Below are positions 1-8,536 of a DNA stretch of 44,967 bases, piece after piece. The notes under the pieces are model-generated. The model searched no databases. It was not told the origin of the DNA and saw only the letters and a list, made by a program, of their open reading frames with translations. Origin of the DNA: DASPTT01 sp035623275 (lineage in GTDB: Bacteria > Actinomycetota > Acidimicrobiia > Acidimicrobiales > UBA8190); the NCBI GenBank assembly GCA_035623275.1, contig DASPTT010000115.1:1-44967 (forward strand), read 5' to 3'. The translations under genes and the position numbers were made by a program. The first letter of the stretch is position 1; each line of letters starts with the position of its first letter.

Positions 1-112
1 GATGCGGCGCTGTGCGCCCGCTGCGGTGCTCACGGGGCCCATCTTGTCGCGTGGGCGACGCCACCGCGTCGCACCGGGACCTGGCCGCGCCGCCGCGCCG
101 CCGCGCCGCCGG

Positions 113-175
113 GCCGCCGTGGCCGCGGGCGACGCCGCGCCGCCGCGCCGCCGTGGCCGCGGGCGACGCCGCGCC
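113..175. repeat. GC-rich tandem repeat, 34-base period, downstream of kdpC
   Basis: Two copies of a 29-base GC-only-rich unit (113-141 and 147-175) containing GGCCGCGGGCGACGCC, next to further CCGCGC repeats at about 84-112. It starts four bases beyond the kdpC stop. There is no T-run, so it is not a canonical intrinsic terminator, although it could fold strongly in the kdp transcript. On the minus strand an ATG at 42 (or GTG at 33) opens a frame that runs off the left edge. It could be the start of the next gene, but only about 14 codons are visible, so I do not call it. Confidence 0.6.
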
Positions 176-178
176 CCC

Positions 179-835
179 TCAGCTCAGGCGGGCCAAGGCC
201 TCGTTGAGGTTCAGGACCACGATGTAGGGCGAGCCGAGGAAGCCCAGCTGCGCGCCGTGGGTCTGGCCGGCGATGAGGCTGCGCAGCCGGTCCGGGGAGA
301 TGCCCGTGGCGGCCGACACCATGGGGATCTGGGCGTAGGCGTCGGCCGGCGAGATGTCGGGGTCGATGCCGCTGGCCGAGGTGGTCACCAGGTCCGGGGT
401 GGGGTTCACACCGCGCTGGTTCCAGTACTTGATGAGCGTCTGCGTGTTCGTCAACAGCGTCTGGCTGCGCGGACCGAGGTTCGTGGCCGCGGATTCACCC
501 GGGTTCAGCACCTTGGGCTGGCCGGGGATGTTGTTGGCCTGCAGGGGGTTGTCACCCCCGGCCGCGACCGGCTTCGCCGAGCCCGCGTAGGGTCCGAGGT
601 TGTCCGGGCGGCCCTGGAACACGCAGCTGCCGAGCGGGTGACCCGGGCACGGCGTCTGGGACCAGTCCTGTCCGACCAGGGTCGAGCCGTTCGCCGTGAT
701 CGAGCCGTCGGCCTCGTGCTTGAAGAAGAGCTGAGCGACTCCCGTGCCGACGAAGGCGTAGACGAACCCGAAGAAGGCCGTGATAGCCACGATCGCGACG
801 ATCGAGCGGCGGAGATTGACGATCATGTTCTGCAT
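179..835 (-). CDS. kdpC: Potassium-transporting ATPase subunit KdpC
   Basis: KdpC is the small single-span subunit of the KdpFABC high-affinity K+ P-type ATPase and stabilises the KdpA-KdpB complex. The 218-residue product has one N-terminal membrane helix (about residues 10-35, IVAIVAITAFFGFVYAF) followed by a soluble domain. It carries the family signature VTTSASGIDPDISPADAY near residue 150 and the conserved run IPMVSAATGI after it. Length is slightly above the usual 190-200 because of a Gly/Pro/Asn-rich middle segment. It is the last gene of the minus-strand kdp operon, 15 bases after kdpB. ATG at 835 is used; a second ATG three codons later is possible. No key feature is missing. Confidence 0.97.
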   Translation of the reverse strand: MQNMIVNLRRSIVAIVAITAFFGFVYAFVGTGVAQLFFKHEADGSITANGSTLVGQDWSQTPCPGHPLGSCVFQGRPDNLGPYAGSAKPVAAGGDNPLQANNIPGQPKVLNPGESAATNLGPRSQTLLTNTQTLIKYWNQRGVNPTPDLVTTSASGIDPDISPADAYAQIPMVSAATGISPDRLRSLIAGQTHGAQLGFLGSPYIVVLNLNEALARLS

Positions 836-850
836 GTTGAGGGCTCGCTA

Positions 851-2962
851 TCAGTACGCGTGCAGGGCGACGAGGATCAGGTCGATCAGCTTGATGAAGA
901 TGAACGGCACGATGATGCCGCCGATGCCGTAGATCCAGACGTTGCGGCGCAGGATCTGCGCCGAGCTCACCGGCCGGAACTTCACGCCGCGCAGGGCGAG
1001 GGGGATCAGCGCCACGATCACCAGGGCGTTGAAGATGACGGCCGAGAGCACCGCCGAGCTCTGGTTGTGCAGCTTCATGATGTTCAGCGTGTTCAGCTGC
1101 GGGTAGGTGGCGGCGAACATCACCGGGATGATGGCGAAGTACTTGGCCACGTCGTTGGCGATCGAGAACGTGGTCAGCGACCCCCGGGTGATGAGCAGCT
1201 GCTTGCCGATCTCGACGATGTCGATGAGCTTGGTCGGGTTGGAGTCGAGGTCCACCATGTTGCCGGCCTCCTTGGCCGCGGTGGTCCCCGTGTTCATGGC
1301 CACGCCCACGTCCGCCTGGGCCAGCGCGGGGGCGTCGTTGGTGCCGTCGCCGGTCATGGCGATGAGCTTGCCGCCCTCCTGCTCGGCCTTGATCAGGTCC
1401 ATCTTGCGCTCGGGGGTGGCCTCGGCCAGGAAGTCGTCGACCCCGGCCTCCTTGGCGATGGCGGCGGCCGTGAGCGGGTTGTCGCCGGTGATCATGACCG
1501 TCTTGATCCCCATGGAGCGCATCTCGGCGAAGCGCTCCTGGATGCCCTCCTTGACCACGTCCTTGAGCTCGATCACGCCCATGATGGTGGGCCCGTCGGC
1601 GACGACCAGCGGCGTGGACCCCGCGCGCGAGATCTGCTCGACGACGTCGTCGAGCCCGGACGGCACGCTCCCGCCCTGCTCGAGCACCCACTGCTTCACG
1701 GAGTCGGCCGCCCCCTTGCGGATCCGGCGCCCGTCCATGTCGAGGCCCGACATGCGGGTGGTGGCGGTGAAGGGCACGAAGGTGTGCTCGCCCAGCAGCT
1801 CGCGCTCGCGGATGCCGAAGCGCTCCTTGGCCAGCACGACGATGGAGCGGCCCTCGGGGGTCTCGTCGGCCAGCGAGGCGAGCTGGGCGGCGTCGGCCAC
1901 GTCCTGCTCGCTGTGCCCGGTGGCCGCCACGAAGCGCGAGGCCATCCGGTTGCCCATGGTGATGGTGCCGGTCTTGTCGAGCAGCAGGGTCTGGACGTCC
2001 CCGGCCGCCTCGACGGCACGGCCGCTCATCGCCAGGACGTTCTTCTGGACCAGCCGGTCCATGCCGGCGATGCCGATGGCCGACAGCAGCGCCCCGATCG
2101 TGGTCGGGATCAGGCAGACGAGCAGCGCGATCAGGATGATCACCGACACCGACGCCCCGGCGTAGTGGCCGAAGGGCTGCAGGGACACCACCACCGGCAG
2201 GAAGACGATGGTGAGCACGGCCAGCAGGATCGTCAGCGCGATCTCGTTGGGGGTCTTCTGGCGGTTGGCCCCCTCCACCAGGTTGATCATCCGGTCGAGG
2301 AACGTCTGGCCGGGCTCCGAGGTGATCTCCACGACGATCCGGTCGGAGAGCACGGTGGTGCCGCCGGTGACCGCCGAGCGGTCACCGCCCGACTCGCGGA
2401 TGACCGGGGCCGACTCGCCGGTGATGGCCGACTCGTCCACCGAGGCCACGCCCTCGACGATCTCGCCGTCGGAGGGGATAGGGTCCCCGGCCTCGCAGAC
2501 GACGGTGTCGCCCTTGCGAAGCTCGGCCGCCGCCACGCGCTCCTCGGTGCCGTCGGGCCTGAGACGGCGGGCGACGGTGGCCGTGCGCATGCGACGCAGG
2601 GTGTCGGCCTGGGCCTTGCCGCGGCCCTCGGCCATGGCCTCGGCGAAGTTGGCGAAGATGACCGTCAGGAACAGCCACACCGTGACCGACCACGAGAACG
2701 TGCTCGGGTGCCTGATGGCCTCGAGGAAGCTGATGACGGTGCCCACCAGCACCACGAACATGACCGGGTTCTTGACCTGGACCCGTGGGTTCAGCTTCTT
2801 GAACGAGCCGACCAGGGCGTGGCCCATGATCTGGCGGTCGAAGAGGCTGCGGGCCTGGGCGACGCCGTGGGCCGTCGGCCGCTCGGCGACCGCCGTGGCC
2901 GTGGCCGTGGCCGTGGCGCCCTCGCTGCTGGGTGCGTTGTCGTTCATTGGTCCCGTTTCCAT
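851..2962 (-). CDS. kdpB: Potassium-transporting P-type ATPase catalytic subunit KdpB
   Basis: KdpB is the ATP-hydrolysing P-type ATPase subunit that energises K+ import through KdpA. The 703-residue protein shows the phosphorylation motif DKTGT with Asp at residue 329, the actuator motif TGES (SAITGESAP), the hinge TGDGTNDAPALAQADVGVAM and the membrane motif CLIPTTIGALLSAIGIAGMD. The DSNPTKLI element typical of KdpB is also present. The ATG at 2962 overlaps the kdpA stop by one base (TAATG), implying translational coupling; an alternative ATG lies five codons downstream. The N terminus has an Ala/Thr run encoded by four CCGTGG hexamers at 2893-2916, probably a disordered, slippage-prone tail. 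All catalytic residues I can check are intact. Confidence 0.98.
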   Translation of the reverse strand: METGPMNDNAPSSEGATATATATAVAERPTAHGVAQARSLFDRQIMGHALVGSFKKLNPRVQVKNPVMFVVLVGTVISFLEAIRHPSTFSWSVTVWLFLTVIFANFAEAMAEGRGKAQADTLRRMRTATVARRLRPDGTEERVAAAELRKGDTVVCEAGDPIPSDGEIVEGVASVDESAITGESAPVIRESGGDRSAVTGGTTVLSDRIVVEITSEPGQTFLDRMINLVEGANRQKTPNEIALTILLAVLTIVFLPVVVSLQPFGHYAGASVSVIILIALLVCLIPTTIGALLSAIGIAGMDRLVQKNVLAMSGRAVEAAGDVQTLLLDKTGTITMGNRMASRFVAATGHSEQDVADAAQLASLADETPEGRSIVVLAKERFGIRERELLGEHTFVPFTATTRMSGLDMDGRRIRKGAADSVKQWVLEQGGSVPSGLDDVVEQISRAGSTPLVVADGPTIMGVIELKDVVKEGIQERFAEMRSMGIKTVMITGDNPLTAAAIAKEAGVDDFLAEATPERKMDLIKAEQEGGKLIAMTGDGTNDAPALAQADVGVAMNTGTTAAKEAGNMVDLDSNPTKLIDIVEIGKQLLITRGSLTTFSIANDVAKYFAIIPVMFAATYPQLNTLNIMKLHNQSSAVLSAVIFNALVIVALIPLALRGVKFRPVSSAQILRRNVWIYGIGGIIVPFIFIKLIDLILVALHAY

Positions 2963-4656
2963 TACCAGAACTTCCCGTGGCTGAGCTGCTCGACGATCGG
3001 CCCGAGCGACACCGCCGGGAAGAAGGTCAGTCCGCCGATGATGATGATGACGCCCACCACCAGTCCGACGAACATCCCGTTGTCGGTCCGGAACGTGCCG
3101 AGGTTGGCCGGCACCACGTTCTTGGCCGCCAGACTCCCGGCCAGCGCCAGGGCGGGGATCATGATGGCGAAGCGCCCGATCAGCATGTCGACGGAGCCGA
3201 TGACGTTGTAGAAGGTCGTGTTACCGGTCAGGCCGGCCATGGCCGATCCGTTGTTGTTGGCCTGCGACGTGATCGCGTAGAGGATCTCGCTGAACCCGTG
3301 CGGGCCGGCATTGAGCGGGCCAGCCCGCCCGGCATGGAGCGACACCGCGATGGCCGTGAGGACGAGCACGATGATGGGCATCACCAGGGCGCCGAGGCCG
3401 GCGAGCTTGACCTCTCTGGCCTGGATCTTCTTGCCCAGGTACTCCGGTGTTCGGCCGATCATCAGCCCGCCGATGAACACGGCGATCACCGCGTAGATGA
3501 GGATGGTGTAGAGCCCGCTGCCCGTGCCCCCGGGGGTGACCTCTCCCAGCATCATGCCGGTGAGGGGGCCGAAGCCGCCCATCGGGGTGTAGGAGTCGGT
3601 CTGGCTGTCGATGGCCCCGTCGGAAGTCTGGGTCATCGACACGTTGAACAGGGCGCTGGTGGTGTCGCCGAAGCGCACCTCCTTGCCCTCCGTGTTGCCG
3701 ACCGTGGAGTGGACGCCGGCGGTGACGACGGCCGGGTTGTTCGTGTGCTCGGAATAGGCGGTGAACCCGACCCAGACGCCGAAGATGAGGACCATGGCCG
3801 CCAGCAGGGCCACTCCCTGGCGGATGCTCTTCACCATCTTGCCGAAGGTGTACGTCAGCGCGAACGGGATGGAGAGGGTGAGCCAGGTGTAGAGGAGGTT
3901 GGTGAGCCCTGTGGGGTTCTCCAGGGGATGGGCCAGGTCGACGTTGAAGAACCCGCCGCCGTTGGTCCCGAGCTGCATGATCGGGCCCATGAAGGCCGCG
4001 GGGCCACGGGGGATGCTCTGGGTGACGCCGTTGAGGGCGTCGTGGACGCTGACCGGCCCGGCGAGGGTCTGCACCGCACCCGACGCGACGGCGATGATCC
4101 CGGCCACGAAGGCGATCGGCAGCAGGATGTAGAGCATGCAGCGGGTGATGTCGACCCAGAAGTTGCCGATCGTGGGCGAGTTCCGCCGGGAGAAGCCCCG
4201 CACCAGGGCGATGGCCGCGGCGATCCCGACGGCCGCGCTCACGAACTGGTGGACCGTGAGCACGCCGATCTGGGAGAAGTACGACATGGTCGTCTCGCCG
4301 CCGTAGTTCTGCCAGTTCGTGTTGGTGAGGAACGACACCGCCGTGTTGAAGCTCAGTGCCGGCCCCACGGCCCCGAAGTGCTGGGGGTTGAGCGGCAGCG
4401 ACCCCTGGATCCTCATCAGCAGGTACTCGATGAGGACGCCGACCGCGGAGAAGATCACCGCCGACACCGCGTAGCGCTTCCAGGACTGCTCGCGCTCGGG
4501 TTCGGGTCCGGTCCCGAGCAGTCGGTAGAAGGGCCGCTCGGCCCACGCCAGGTAGCGCACGCGGCCCTCGAAGACCGCAGCCATGTACGAACCCAGGTAC
4601 CGCCAGGTGATCGCCAGGGCGACGACCAGGACGACGATCGTCCAGAAGAATCCCAT
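2962..4656 (-). CDS. kdpA: Potassium-transporting ATPase channel-like subunit KdpA
   Basis: KdpA is the SKT-superfamily, channel-like subunit that selects and binds K+ from outside. The 564-residue membrane protein contains the repeated selectivity-filter segments: NTAVSFLTNTNWQNYGGE near residue 105, GTNGGGFFNVDLAHP near 230, SQANNNGSAM near 470 and LGTFRTDNGMFVG toward the C terminus. TPEYLGKKIQAREVKLA is also characteristic of the family. The start MGFFWTIVVLVVALAITW lies 16 bases after the kdpF stop. Length and motif order are standard, so I expect a functional subunit. Expression is expected to be induced by K+ limitation through the divergent kdpDE pair; that is inference from the family and from gene position. 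Confidence 0.98.
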   Translation of the reverse strand: MGFFWTIVVLVVALAITWRYLGSYMAAVFEGRVRYLAWAERPFYRLLGTGPEPEREQSWKRYAVSAVIFSAVGVLIEYLLMRIQGSLPLNPQHFGAVGPALSFNTAVSFLTNTNWQNYGGETTMSYFSQIGVLTVHQFVSAAVGIAAAIALVRGFSRRNSPTIGNFWVDITRCMLYILLPIAFVAGIIAVASGAVQTLAGPVSVHDALNGVTQSIPRGPAAFMGPIMQLGTNGGGFFNVDLAHPLENPTGLTNLLYTWLTLSIPFALTYTFGKMVKSIRQGVALLAAMVLIFGVWVGFTAYSEHTNNPAVVTAGVHSTVGNTEGKEVRFGDTTSALFNVSMTQTSDGAIDSQTDSYTPMGGFGPLTGMMLGEVTPGGTGSGLYTILIYAVIAVFIGGLMIGRTPEYLGKKIQAREVKLAGLGALVMPIIVLVLTAIAVSLHAGRAGPLNAGPHGFSEILYAITSQANNNGSAMAGLTGNTTFYNVIGSVDMLIGRFAIMIPALALAGSLAAKNVVPANLGTFRTDNGMFVGLVVGVIIIIGGLTFFPAVSLGPIVEQLSHGKFW

Positions 4657-4672
4657 CAGATCCGCCTAGCGC

Positions 4673-4762
4673 CTAGAACCACTCGGGCTTGAACATGGCG
4701 ATTCCCAGGTAGATGAACACCAGGATCGACACCGCCAGCAAGATGCCCTGGACCGCGTTCAT
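4673..4762 (-). CDS. kdpF: KdpF small membrane subunit
   Basis: This 29-residue single-helix peptide, MNAVQGILLAVSILVFIYLG followed by IAMFKPEWF, matches the KdpF pattern: a short hydrophobic helix ending in a KPE(W/R)F-like tail. KdpF is the peptide subunit that stabilises the KdpABC complex in the membrane. It sits immediately upstream of kdpA in the expected order F-A-B-C. The start ATG at 4762 overlaps the stop of the preceding 27-codon ORF as ATGA. Too short for usual gene callers, but position and sequence make it convincing. Confidence 0.93.
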   Translation of the reverse strand: MNAVQGILLAVSILVFIYLGIAMFKPEWF

Positions 4763-4842
4763 ACCCGCTCCAGTGCCCAGATGAGGCCCAGCATCGCCAG
4801 CGTGAACGCGATGATGCCGAGCACCGCGAGGAAGTCAGCCAT
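4759..4842 (-). CDS. 27-residue membrane peptide upstream of kdpF
   Basis: A short frame encodes MADFLAVLGIIAFTLAMLGL followed by IWALERV, one hydrophobic helix with a charged C-terminal ERV. Its TGA overlaps the kdpF ATG in an ATGA arrangement, the pattern of a translationally coupled gene, so it is probably the true first gene of the kdp operon. From memory, similar tiny ORFs precede kdpF in other actinomycete kdp operons, but I cannot verify this here. Possible roles are an extra Kdp peptide subunit or a leader peptide controlling kdpF translation. Function is not established. Confidence 0.7.
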   Translation of the reverse strand: MADFLAVLGIIAFTLAMLGLIWALERV

Positions 4843-4896
4843 GGCGACCAGCATGCCTTGCAGAGGGGTCAACGCGCCGCGAAAGGTCGAGGCCGG

Positions 4897-4918
4897 CCCG
4901 TAACAAATCCGTTAAGGC
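4897..4918. promoter_or_regulatory. Candidate KdpE/operator site in kdp divergent intergenic region
   Basis: The 212-base gap between the kdp structural genes and kdpD contains one AT-rich patch in very GC-rich surroundings, with TAAC (4901-4904) and GTTA (4911-4914) as a perfect 4-base inverted repeat. Read on the minus strand it also gives two related half-sites, TTAACGG and GTTACGG, 11 bases apart. That spacing fits OmpR-family response regulators such as KdpE. Identification as a KdpE site is inference. For kdpD, TATCCT at 4968-4973 could be a -10 element. Confidence 0.35.
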
Positions 4919-5054
4919 CAGGCACCCCGGGAACGGCCCGGGTCCTGGCCGCCGCAGGGGCCCTCGGTATCCTGGGGCGGAGAGGAACGGGAGGTCGAGT
5001 GCCCGGAGCCCGCAGCAGCGACGACACGCCGGACCAGGCGTAGGGGAACGGACG

Positions 5055-7787
5055 ATGGCCCGCGGCAAATTGCGCCTCTACCTGGGCGCGGCTCCCGGGG
5101 TGGGCAAGACCTTCGCCATGCTCAACGAGGGCTGGCGGCGCCACGAGCGGGGCACCGACGTGGTGATCGCCGTGGTCGAGACCCACGGCCGGGCCAACAC
5201 CGCCGCCCAGATCAGGGACCTCGAGATCCTTCCCCGGAAGACCCTCGAGTACCGCGGGCAGCGCTTCGAGGAGATGGACGTCGACGCGGTCGTCGCCCGG
5301 CGCCCCCAGGTGGCCCTTGTCGACGAGCTGGCCCACACCAACGTCGCCGGATCGAAGAACGAGAAGCGCTGGCAGGACGTGGAGGAGATCCTCGACGCCG
5401 GCATCGACGTCATCTCCACGGTCAACCTCCAGCACCTGGAGTCGGTCAACGACGTGGTGGAGACCATCACCGGCGTGGCCCAGCGCGAGACCATCCCCGA
5501 CGCGGCGGTGCGCCGGGCCGACCAGATCGAGCTGGTCGACATGGCCCCCGAGGCCCTGCGCCGCAGGCTGGCCCACGGCAACGTGTACCCGCCCGAGCGC
5601 ATCGACGCCGCGCTGGCCAACTTCTTCCGGCCCGGCAACCTGGCCGCGCTGCGCGAGCTGGCCCTGCTGTGGGTGGCCGACCGCGTCGACGCCGAGCTGC
5701 ACGACTACCGCGAGCGCCACGGCATCACCGGGCCCTGGGAGATCAAGGAGCGCGTGGTCGTCTCCCTCACCGGCGCGCCCGGCGGTGACGACCTGGTGCG
5801 CCGGGCCGCCCGCATGGCCACCCGGGCCAAGGCGGAGCTGGTGGGGGTCCACGTCCAGCTCGACACCGGCATCACGCCGTCATCCTCGGAGGCCATGGCT
5901 CACCACCGCGCCCTGCTCGAGGAGCTCGGGGGCCGCTACGTCGAGGTGGTGGGCGCGGACGTGCCCAAGGCTCTGGTGTCGGTGGCCCGTTCCGAGAACG
6001 CCACGCAGCTGGTGATCGGAGCCAGCCGCCGGAGCCGCTGGGCGCACCTGGTTCGGGGCTCGGTCGTCAACGGCGCCATCCGGGCCGCGGCCGGGGACAT
6101 CGACGTCCACGTCATCGGCAACCGCGAGGTCGAGGGTGGGGCGAGCCGCCCGCCTCGCCGGCGTCGCAATCTGGTCTTCGCCCCCATCCCCCGACGCCGG
6201 CGCGTCCTGTCGGTCGTCTTCGGCGCCGTGGCCTTCGCCGCCTTGACGCTGGTCCTGACCAGCGCGCGCAGCCACGTCGACCTGGCACTGGCCCTCAGCG
6301 CCTACATGCTCATCGTGATCGCGGTGGCCGCCGTCGGCGGCGTGTGGCCGGGCCTGGCCGCCGCGCTCGCCGGGTTCCTCCTGTCCAACTACTACTTCGC
6401 GCCGCCCATCCACACCTTCACCATCAACGATGCCCGGGACGTGGTGGCTCTCCTGTTGTTCTTCGTCGTCGCCGGTGTGGTGAGCGCGCTGGTCGACCAG
6501 GTGTCGCGGCGCACGGCCGCGGCGGCGCGCGCCACCAGCGACGCCAGGTCGCTGGCCCGGATCGCCGGGCGGCTGGTGTCGGGGTCGGCCGACGTGCTCC
6601 CCGAGCTGCTCGGCGAGCTGCTCACCACCTTCCGCCAGCGGGGCGTGGCCGTGGTGGACCAGGAGGGCGGGCGCTGGGAGATCGTCGCGTCGGCCGGCGA
6701 CCAGGTGCCCCGCCGCGCCGGTGACGCCACCACCACCCTGCCCCTCACCGACAACGAGCTGCTGGTCCTGCACGGGCCCAGCCTGGCCGCCGAAGACCGC
6801 GAGATCCTGGCCGGCTTCGCCGCGCAGCTCTCCGCGGCCATCGAGAGCCGTCGCCTGCACGCCGAGGCGGCCGACACCGACGCGCTGGTGCGCGCCAACG
6901 AGCTGCGCACGGCCCTGCTGGCCGCGGTCAGCCACGACCTGCGCACGCCGCTGGCCTCCATCAAGGCCGCCACCAGCAGCCTCCTCTCGGGCGACGTGAC
7001 CTTCGGGCCCGAGGAGACGCGGGCGCTGCTCGAGACGGTCGACACCGAGACCGATCGCCTGGACGCGCTGGTGGAGAACCTTCTCGACATGAGCCGCGTC
7101 CAGAGCGGCTCCCTGGAGGTGACGTGTCGCGACGTCGGCATCGGGGAGATCGTGCAGGCGGCCGCCTCCAGCCTCGGGCCCCGGGCCCAGGCCGTGGAGC
7201 TGTCCATGGACGAGGACCTGCCCGCGCTGCACGTCGATCCGGTCCTCCTCGAGCGCGCCCTGGCCAACCTCATCGACAATGCCCTGGTGCACGGCCGCGG
7301 ACGGGGGGTGCGGGTGGAGGCCGGCATGGTGCCGGACCAGATGATCGTCCGGGTCGTCGACCGCGGACCGGGCATCCCGACGGACCAGCGGGAGCTCGTC
7401 TTCCGTCCCTTCCAGCGACTCGGCGACTCCCCGCCCACGCTCGAGTCGGTCGGTGGGGGCCGCGGGCACACCGGTGTGGGGCTGGGCCTGGCCGTGGCGC
7501 GCGGGTTCGTGGACTCCATGGGCGGTGAGATCACGGCGGAGGACACGCCGGGTGGGGGCTGCACGATGGTGGTGCGCCTCCCGGTGCGCGCCGAACAGAC
7601 GAATGCGGCCGCCACGGAGACCGGTTCGGCGCATGGTGCCCGGGTGGACGCCGATGCCGCGGCGGGCGGAGGCCCGGCGACCCACGGCGGTGCCGCGACC
7701 GAGGGCGGTGCCGCGACCGAGGGCGGTGCCGCGGCCGACGGCCGTGCCGCCACGGAGACCCCGACCGCGGACGCGACGACTCCGTGA
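5055..7787 (+). CDS. kdpD: Sensor histidine kinase KdpD
   Basis: KdpD is the membrane sensor kinase/phosphatase that responds to low K+ or osmotic stress and phosphorylates KdpE. The 910-residue protein has the KdpD N-terminal domain with Walker A GAAPGVGKT (residues 11-19) and VDELAHTN, a UspA-like domain (about 230-360, VIGASRRSRWAHLVRGSVV), and a DUF4118 block of four helices (about 385-490). A GAF-like segment, HisKA with SHDLRTPLASIKAA (His627) and HATPase (ALANLIDNALVHG, DRGPGIP, GVGLGLAVARG) follow. The last ~75 residues are an Ala/Gly/Thr-rich tail with four imperfect GGAATE repeats, unusual for the family and probably disordered. The start ATG follows AGGGGAACGGACG. The stop overlaps kdpE as GTGA. 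Confidence 0.97.
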   Translation: MARGKLRLYLGAAPGVGKTFAMLNEGWRRHERGTDVVIAVVETHGRANTAAQIRDLEILPRKTLEYRGQRFEEMDVDAVVARRPQVALVDELAHTNVAGSKNEKRWQDVEEILDAGIDVISTVNLQHLESVNDVVETITGVAQRETIPDAAVRRADQIELVDMAPEALRRRLAHGNVYPPERIDAALANFFRPGNLAALRELALLWVADRVDAELHDYRERHGITGPWEIKERVVVSLTGAPGGDDLVRRAARMATRAKAELVGVHVQLDTGITPSSSEAMAHHRALLEELGGRYVEVVGADVPKALVSVARSENATQLVIGASRRSRWAHLVRGSVVNGAIRAAAGDIDVHVIGNREVEGGASRPPRRRRNLVFAPIPRRRRVLSVVFGAVAFAALTLVLTSARSHVDLALALSAYMLIVIAVAAVGGVWPGLAAALAGFLLSNYYFAPPIHTFTINDARDVVALLLFFVVAGVVSALVDQVSRRTAAAARATSDARSLARIAGRLVSGSADVLPELLGELLTTFRQRGVAVVDQEGGRWEIVASAGDQVPRRAGDATTTLPLTDNELLVLHGPSLAAEDREILAGFAAQLSAAIESRRLHAEAADTDALVRANELRTALLAAVSHDLRTPLASIKAATSSLLSGDVTFGPEETRALLETVDTETDRLDALVENLLDMSRVQSGSLEVTCRDVGIGEIVQAAASSLGPRAQAVELSMDEDLPALHVDPVLLERALANLIDNALVHGRGRGVRVEAGMVPDQMIVRVVDRGPGIPTDQRELVFRPFQRLGDSPPTLESVGGGRGHTGVGLGLAVARGFVDSMGGEITAEDTPGGGCTMVVRLPVRAEQTNAAATETGSAHGARVDADAAAGGGPATHGGAATEGGAATEGGAAADGRAATETPTADATTP
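7686..7757 (+). repeat. 18-base tandem repeat in the 3' end of kdpD
   Basis: Four adjacent 18-base units start at 7686, 7704, 7722 and 7740. The first two are identical (GGCGGTGCCGCGACCGAG) and the next two diverge. They encode GGAATE, GGAATE, GGAAAD and GRAATE in the disordered tail after the KdpD ATPase domain. Unit number is likely variable between strains through in-frame slippage. Confidence 0.9.
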
Positions 7788-8458
7788 GCCGCATCCTCGT
7801 CGTGGACGACGACCAGCCGCTGCTGCGCGCCCTGTCCATCAGCCTGGGCGCGCGCGGGTACCAGATCGACGTCGCCCGTAGCGGCGAAGAGGCGCTGGAC
7901 GCCGCGGCCCACCACCATCCCGACGTGATCCTCCTGGACCTGGGGCTGCCGGGCATCGACGGCGTGGACGTCATCCGCGGGCTGCGGGGGTGGAGCCAGG
8001 TCCCGGTGATCGTCCTCTCCGCGCGCCATCAGGGCGCGTCGAAGGTCGAGGCGCTGGACGCCGGCGCCGACGACTACGTGACGAAGCCCTTCGCCATGGA
8101 CGAGCTCCTGGCGCGCATCCGGGCCGCGCTCCGGCGCGCGGTGGGCAACGAGGTCGAGCCCCGGGTGGAGACGGCGGACTTCACCATCGACCTGGCCGCC
8201 ATGCGCGTCTCGCGCGACGGCGAGACGGTCCATCTCACCCCCAAGGAGTGGGACGTCGTGGCCCTGCTGGTGCGCCATTCCGGCCGGCTGGTGTCGCACC
8301 GCCAGATCCTCCAGGAGGTCTGGGGGCCCGAGTACGTCAAGGAGACGGAATACCTCCGGGTCCTCTTGGCCCGGGTGCGGCGCAAGCTCGAACGCGACCC
8401 CGCGCACCCCGTCCATTTCCTGACCGAGCCGGGGCTCGGTTACCGCTTCGAGCCCTGA
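7784..8458 (+). CDS. kdpE: Response regulator KdpE (OmpR family)
   Basis: A 224-residue OmpR/PhoB-type regulator. The receiver domain (residues 1-115) has the acidic pocket VVDDD at 6-10, phospho-acceptor Asp52 in LLDLGLPGIDG and the conserved Lys in VTKPF. The C-terminal winged-helix domain (about 130-224) has LTPKEWDVVALLVRHSGRLV and YLRVLLARVRRKLE, the KdpE-like recognition-helix region. It is expected to activate the divergent kdpFABC operon. The GTG start (7784) overlaps the kdpD stop in GTGA, so sensor and regulator are translationally coupled. Confidence 0.96.
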   Translation: MSRILVVDDDQPLLRALSISLGARGYQIDVARSGEEALDAAAHHHPDVILLDLGLPGIDGVDVIRGLRGWSQVPVIVLSARHQGASKVEALDAGADDYVTKPFAMDELLARIRAALRRAVGNEVEPRVETADFTIDLAAMRVSRDGETVHLTPKEWDVVALLVRHSGRLVSHRQILQEVWGPEYVKETEYLRVLLARVRRKLERDPAHPVHFLTEPGLGYRFEP

Positions 8459-8500
8459 CGGCCGGGCCCCTGACGGCCGGGCCCCCCTGACGGCCGGGGC
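8456..8500. repeat. Short tandem repeat after kdpE
   Basis: Three near-identical units beginning TGACGGCCGGGCCCC start at 8456, 8471 and 8488. The first unit begins with the kdpE stop codon. GGCCGGGCCC is self-complementary in part and could fold, but there is no T-tract, so a terminator role is only possible. Confidence 0.7.
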
Positions 8501-8524
8501 GCCGCGGCCAAGCGCACGCTGGGC

Positions 8525-8536
8525 AATGCTGGTCGT
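8525..8536 (+). promoter_or_regulatory. Candidate -10 element for leaderless VOC gene
   Basis: AATGCT (8525-8530) is followed by six bases and then the ATG at 8537. No Shine-Dalgarno sequence is visible. The spacing would place transcription start at the A of the ATG. The same T/A-A-n-GCT plus 6-8 bases plus start pattern occurs before three other genes in the window (9668, 10681, 40156). Confidence 0.35.

Noticed and set aside
2..3211. A 1069-codon open frame on the plus strand across kdpC and kdpB, and a 586-codon one at 2932-4692
   Set aside because: Antisense to convincing kdp genes; composition is His/Arg/Gly/Asp-rich with no motifs, as expected for a high-GC shadow frame.
4843..5054. 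Possible cyclic-di-AMP riboswitch ahead of kdp genes
   Set aside because: I looked for a structured leader, but the gap is short, GC-rich and shows no recognisable ydaO-type elements.
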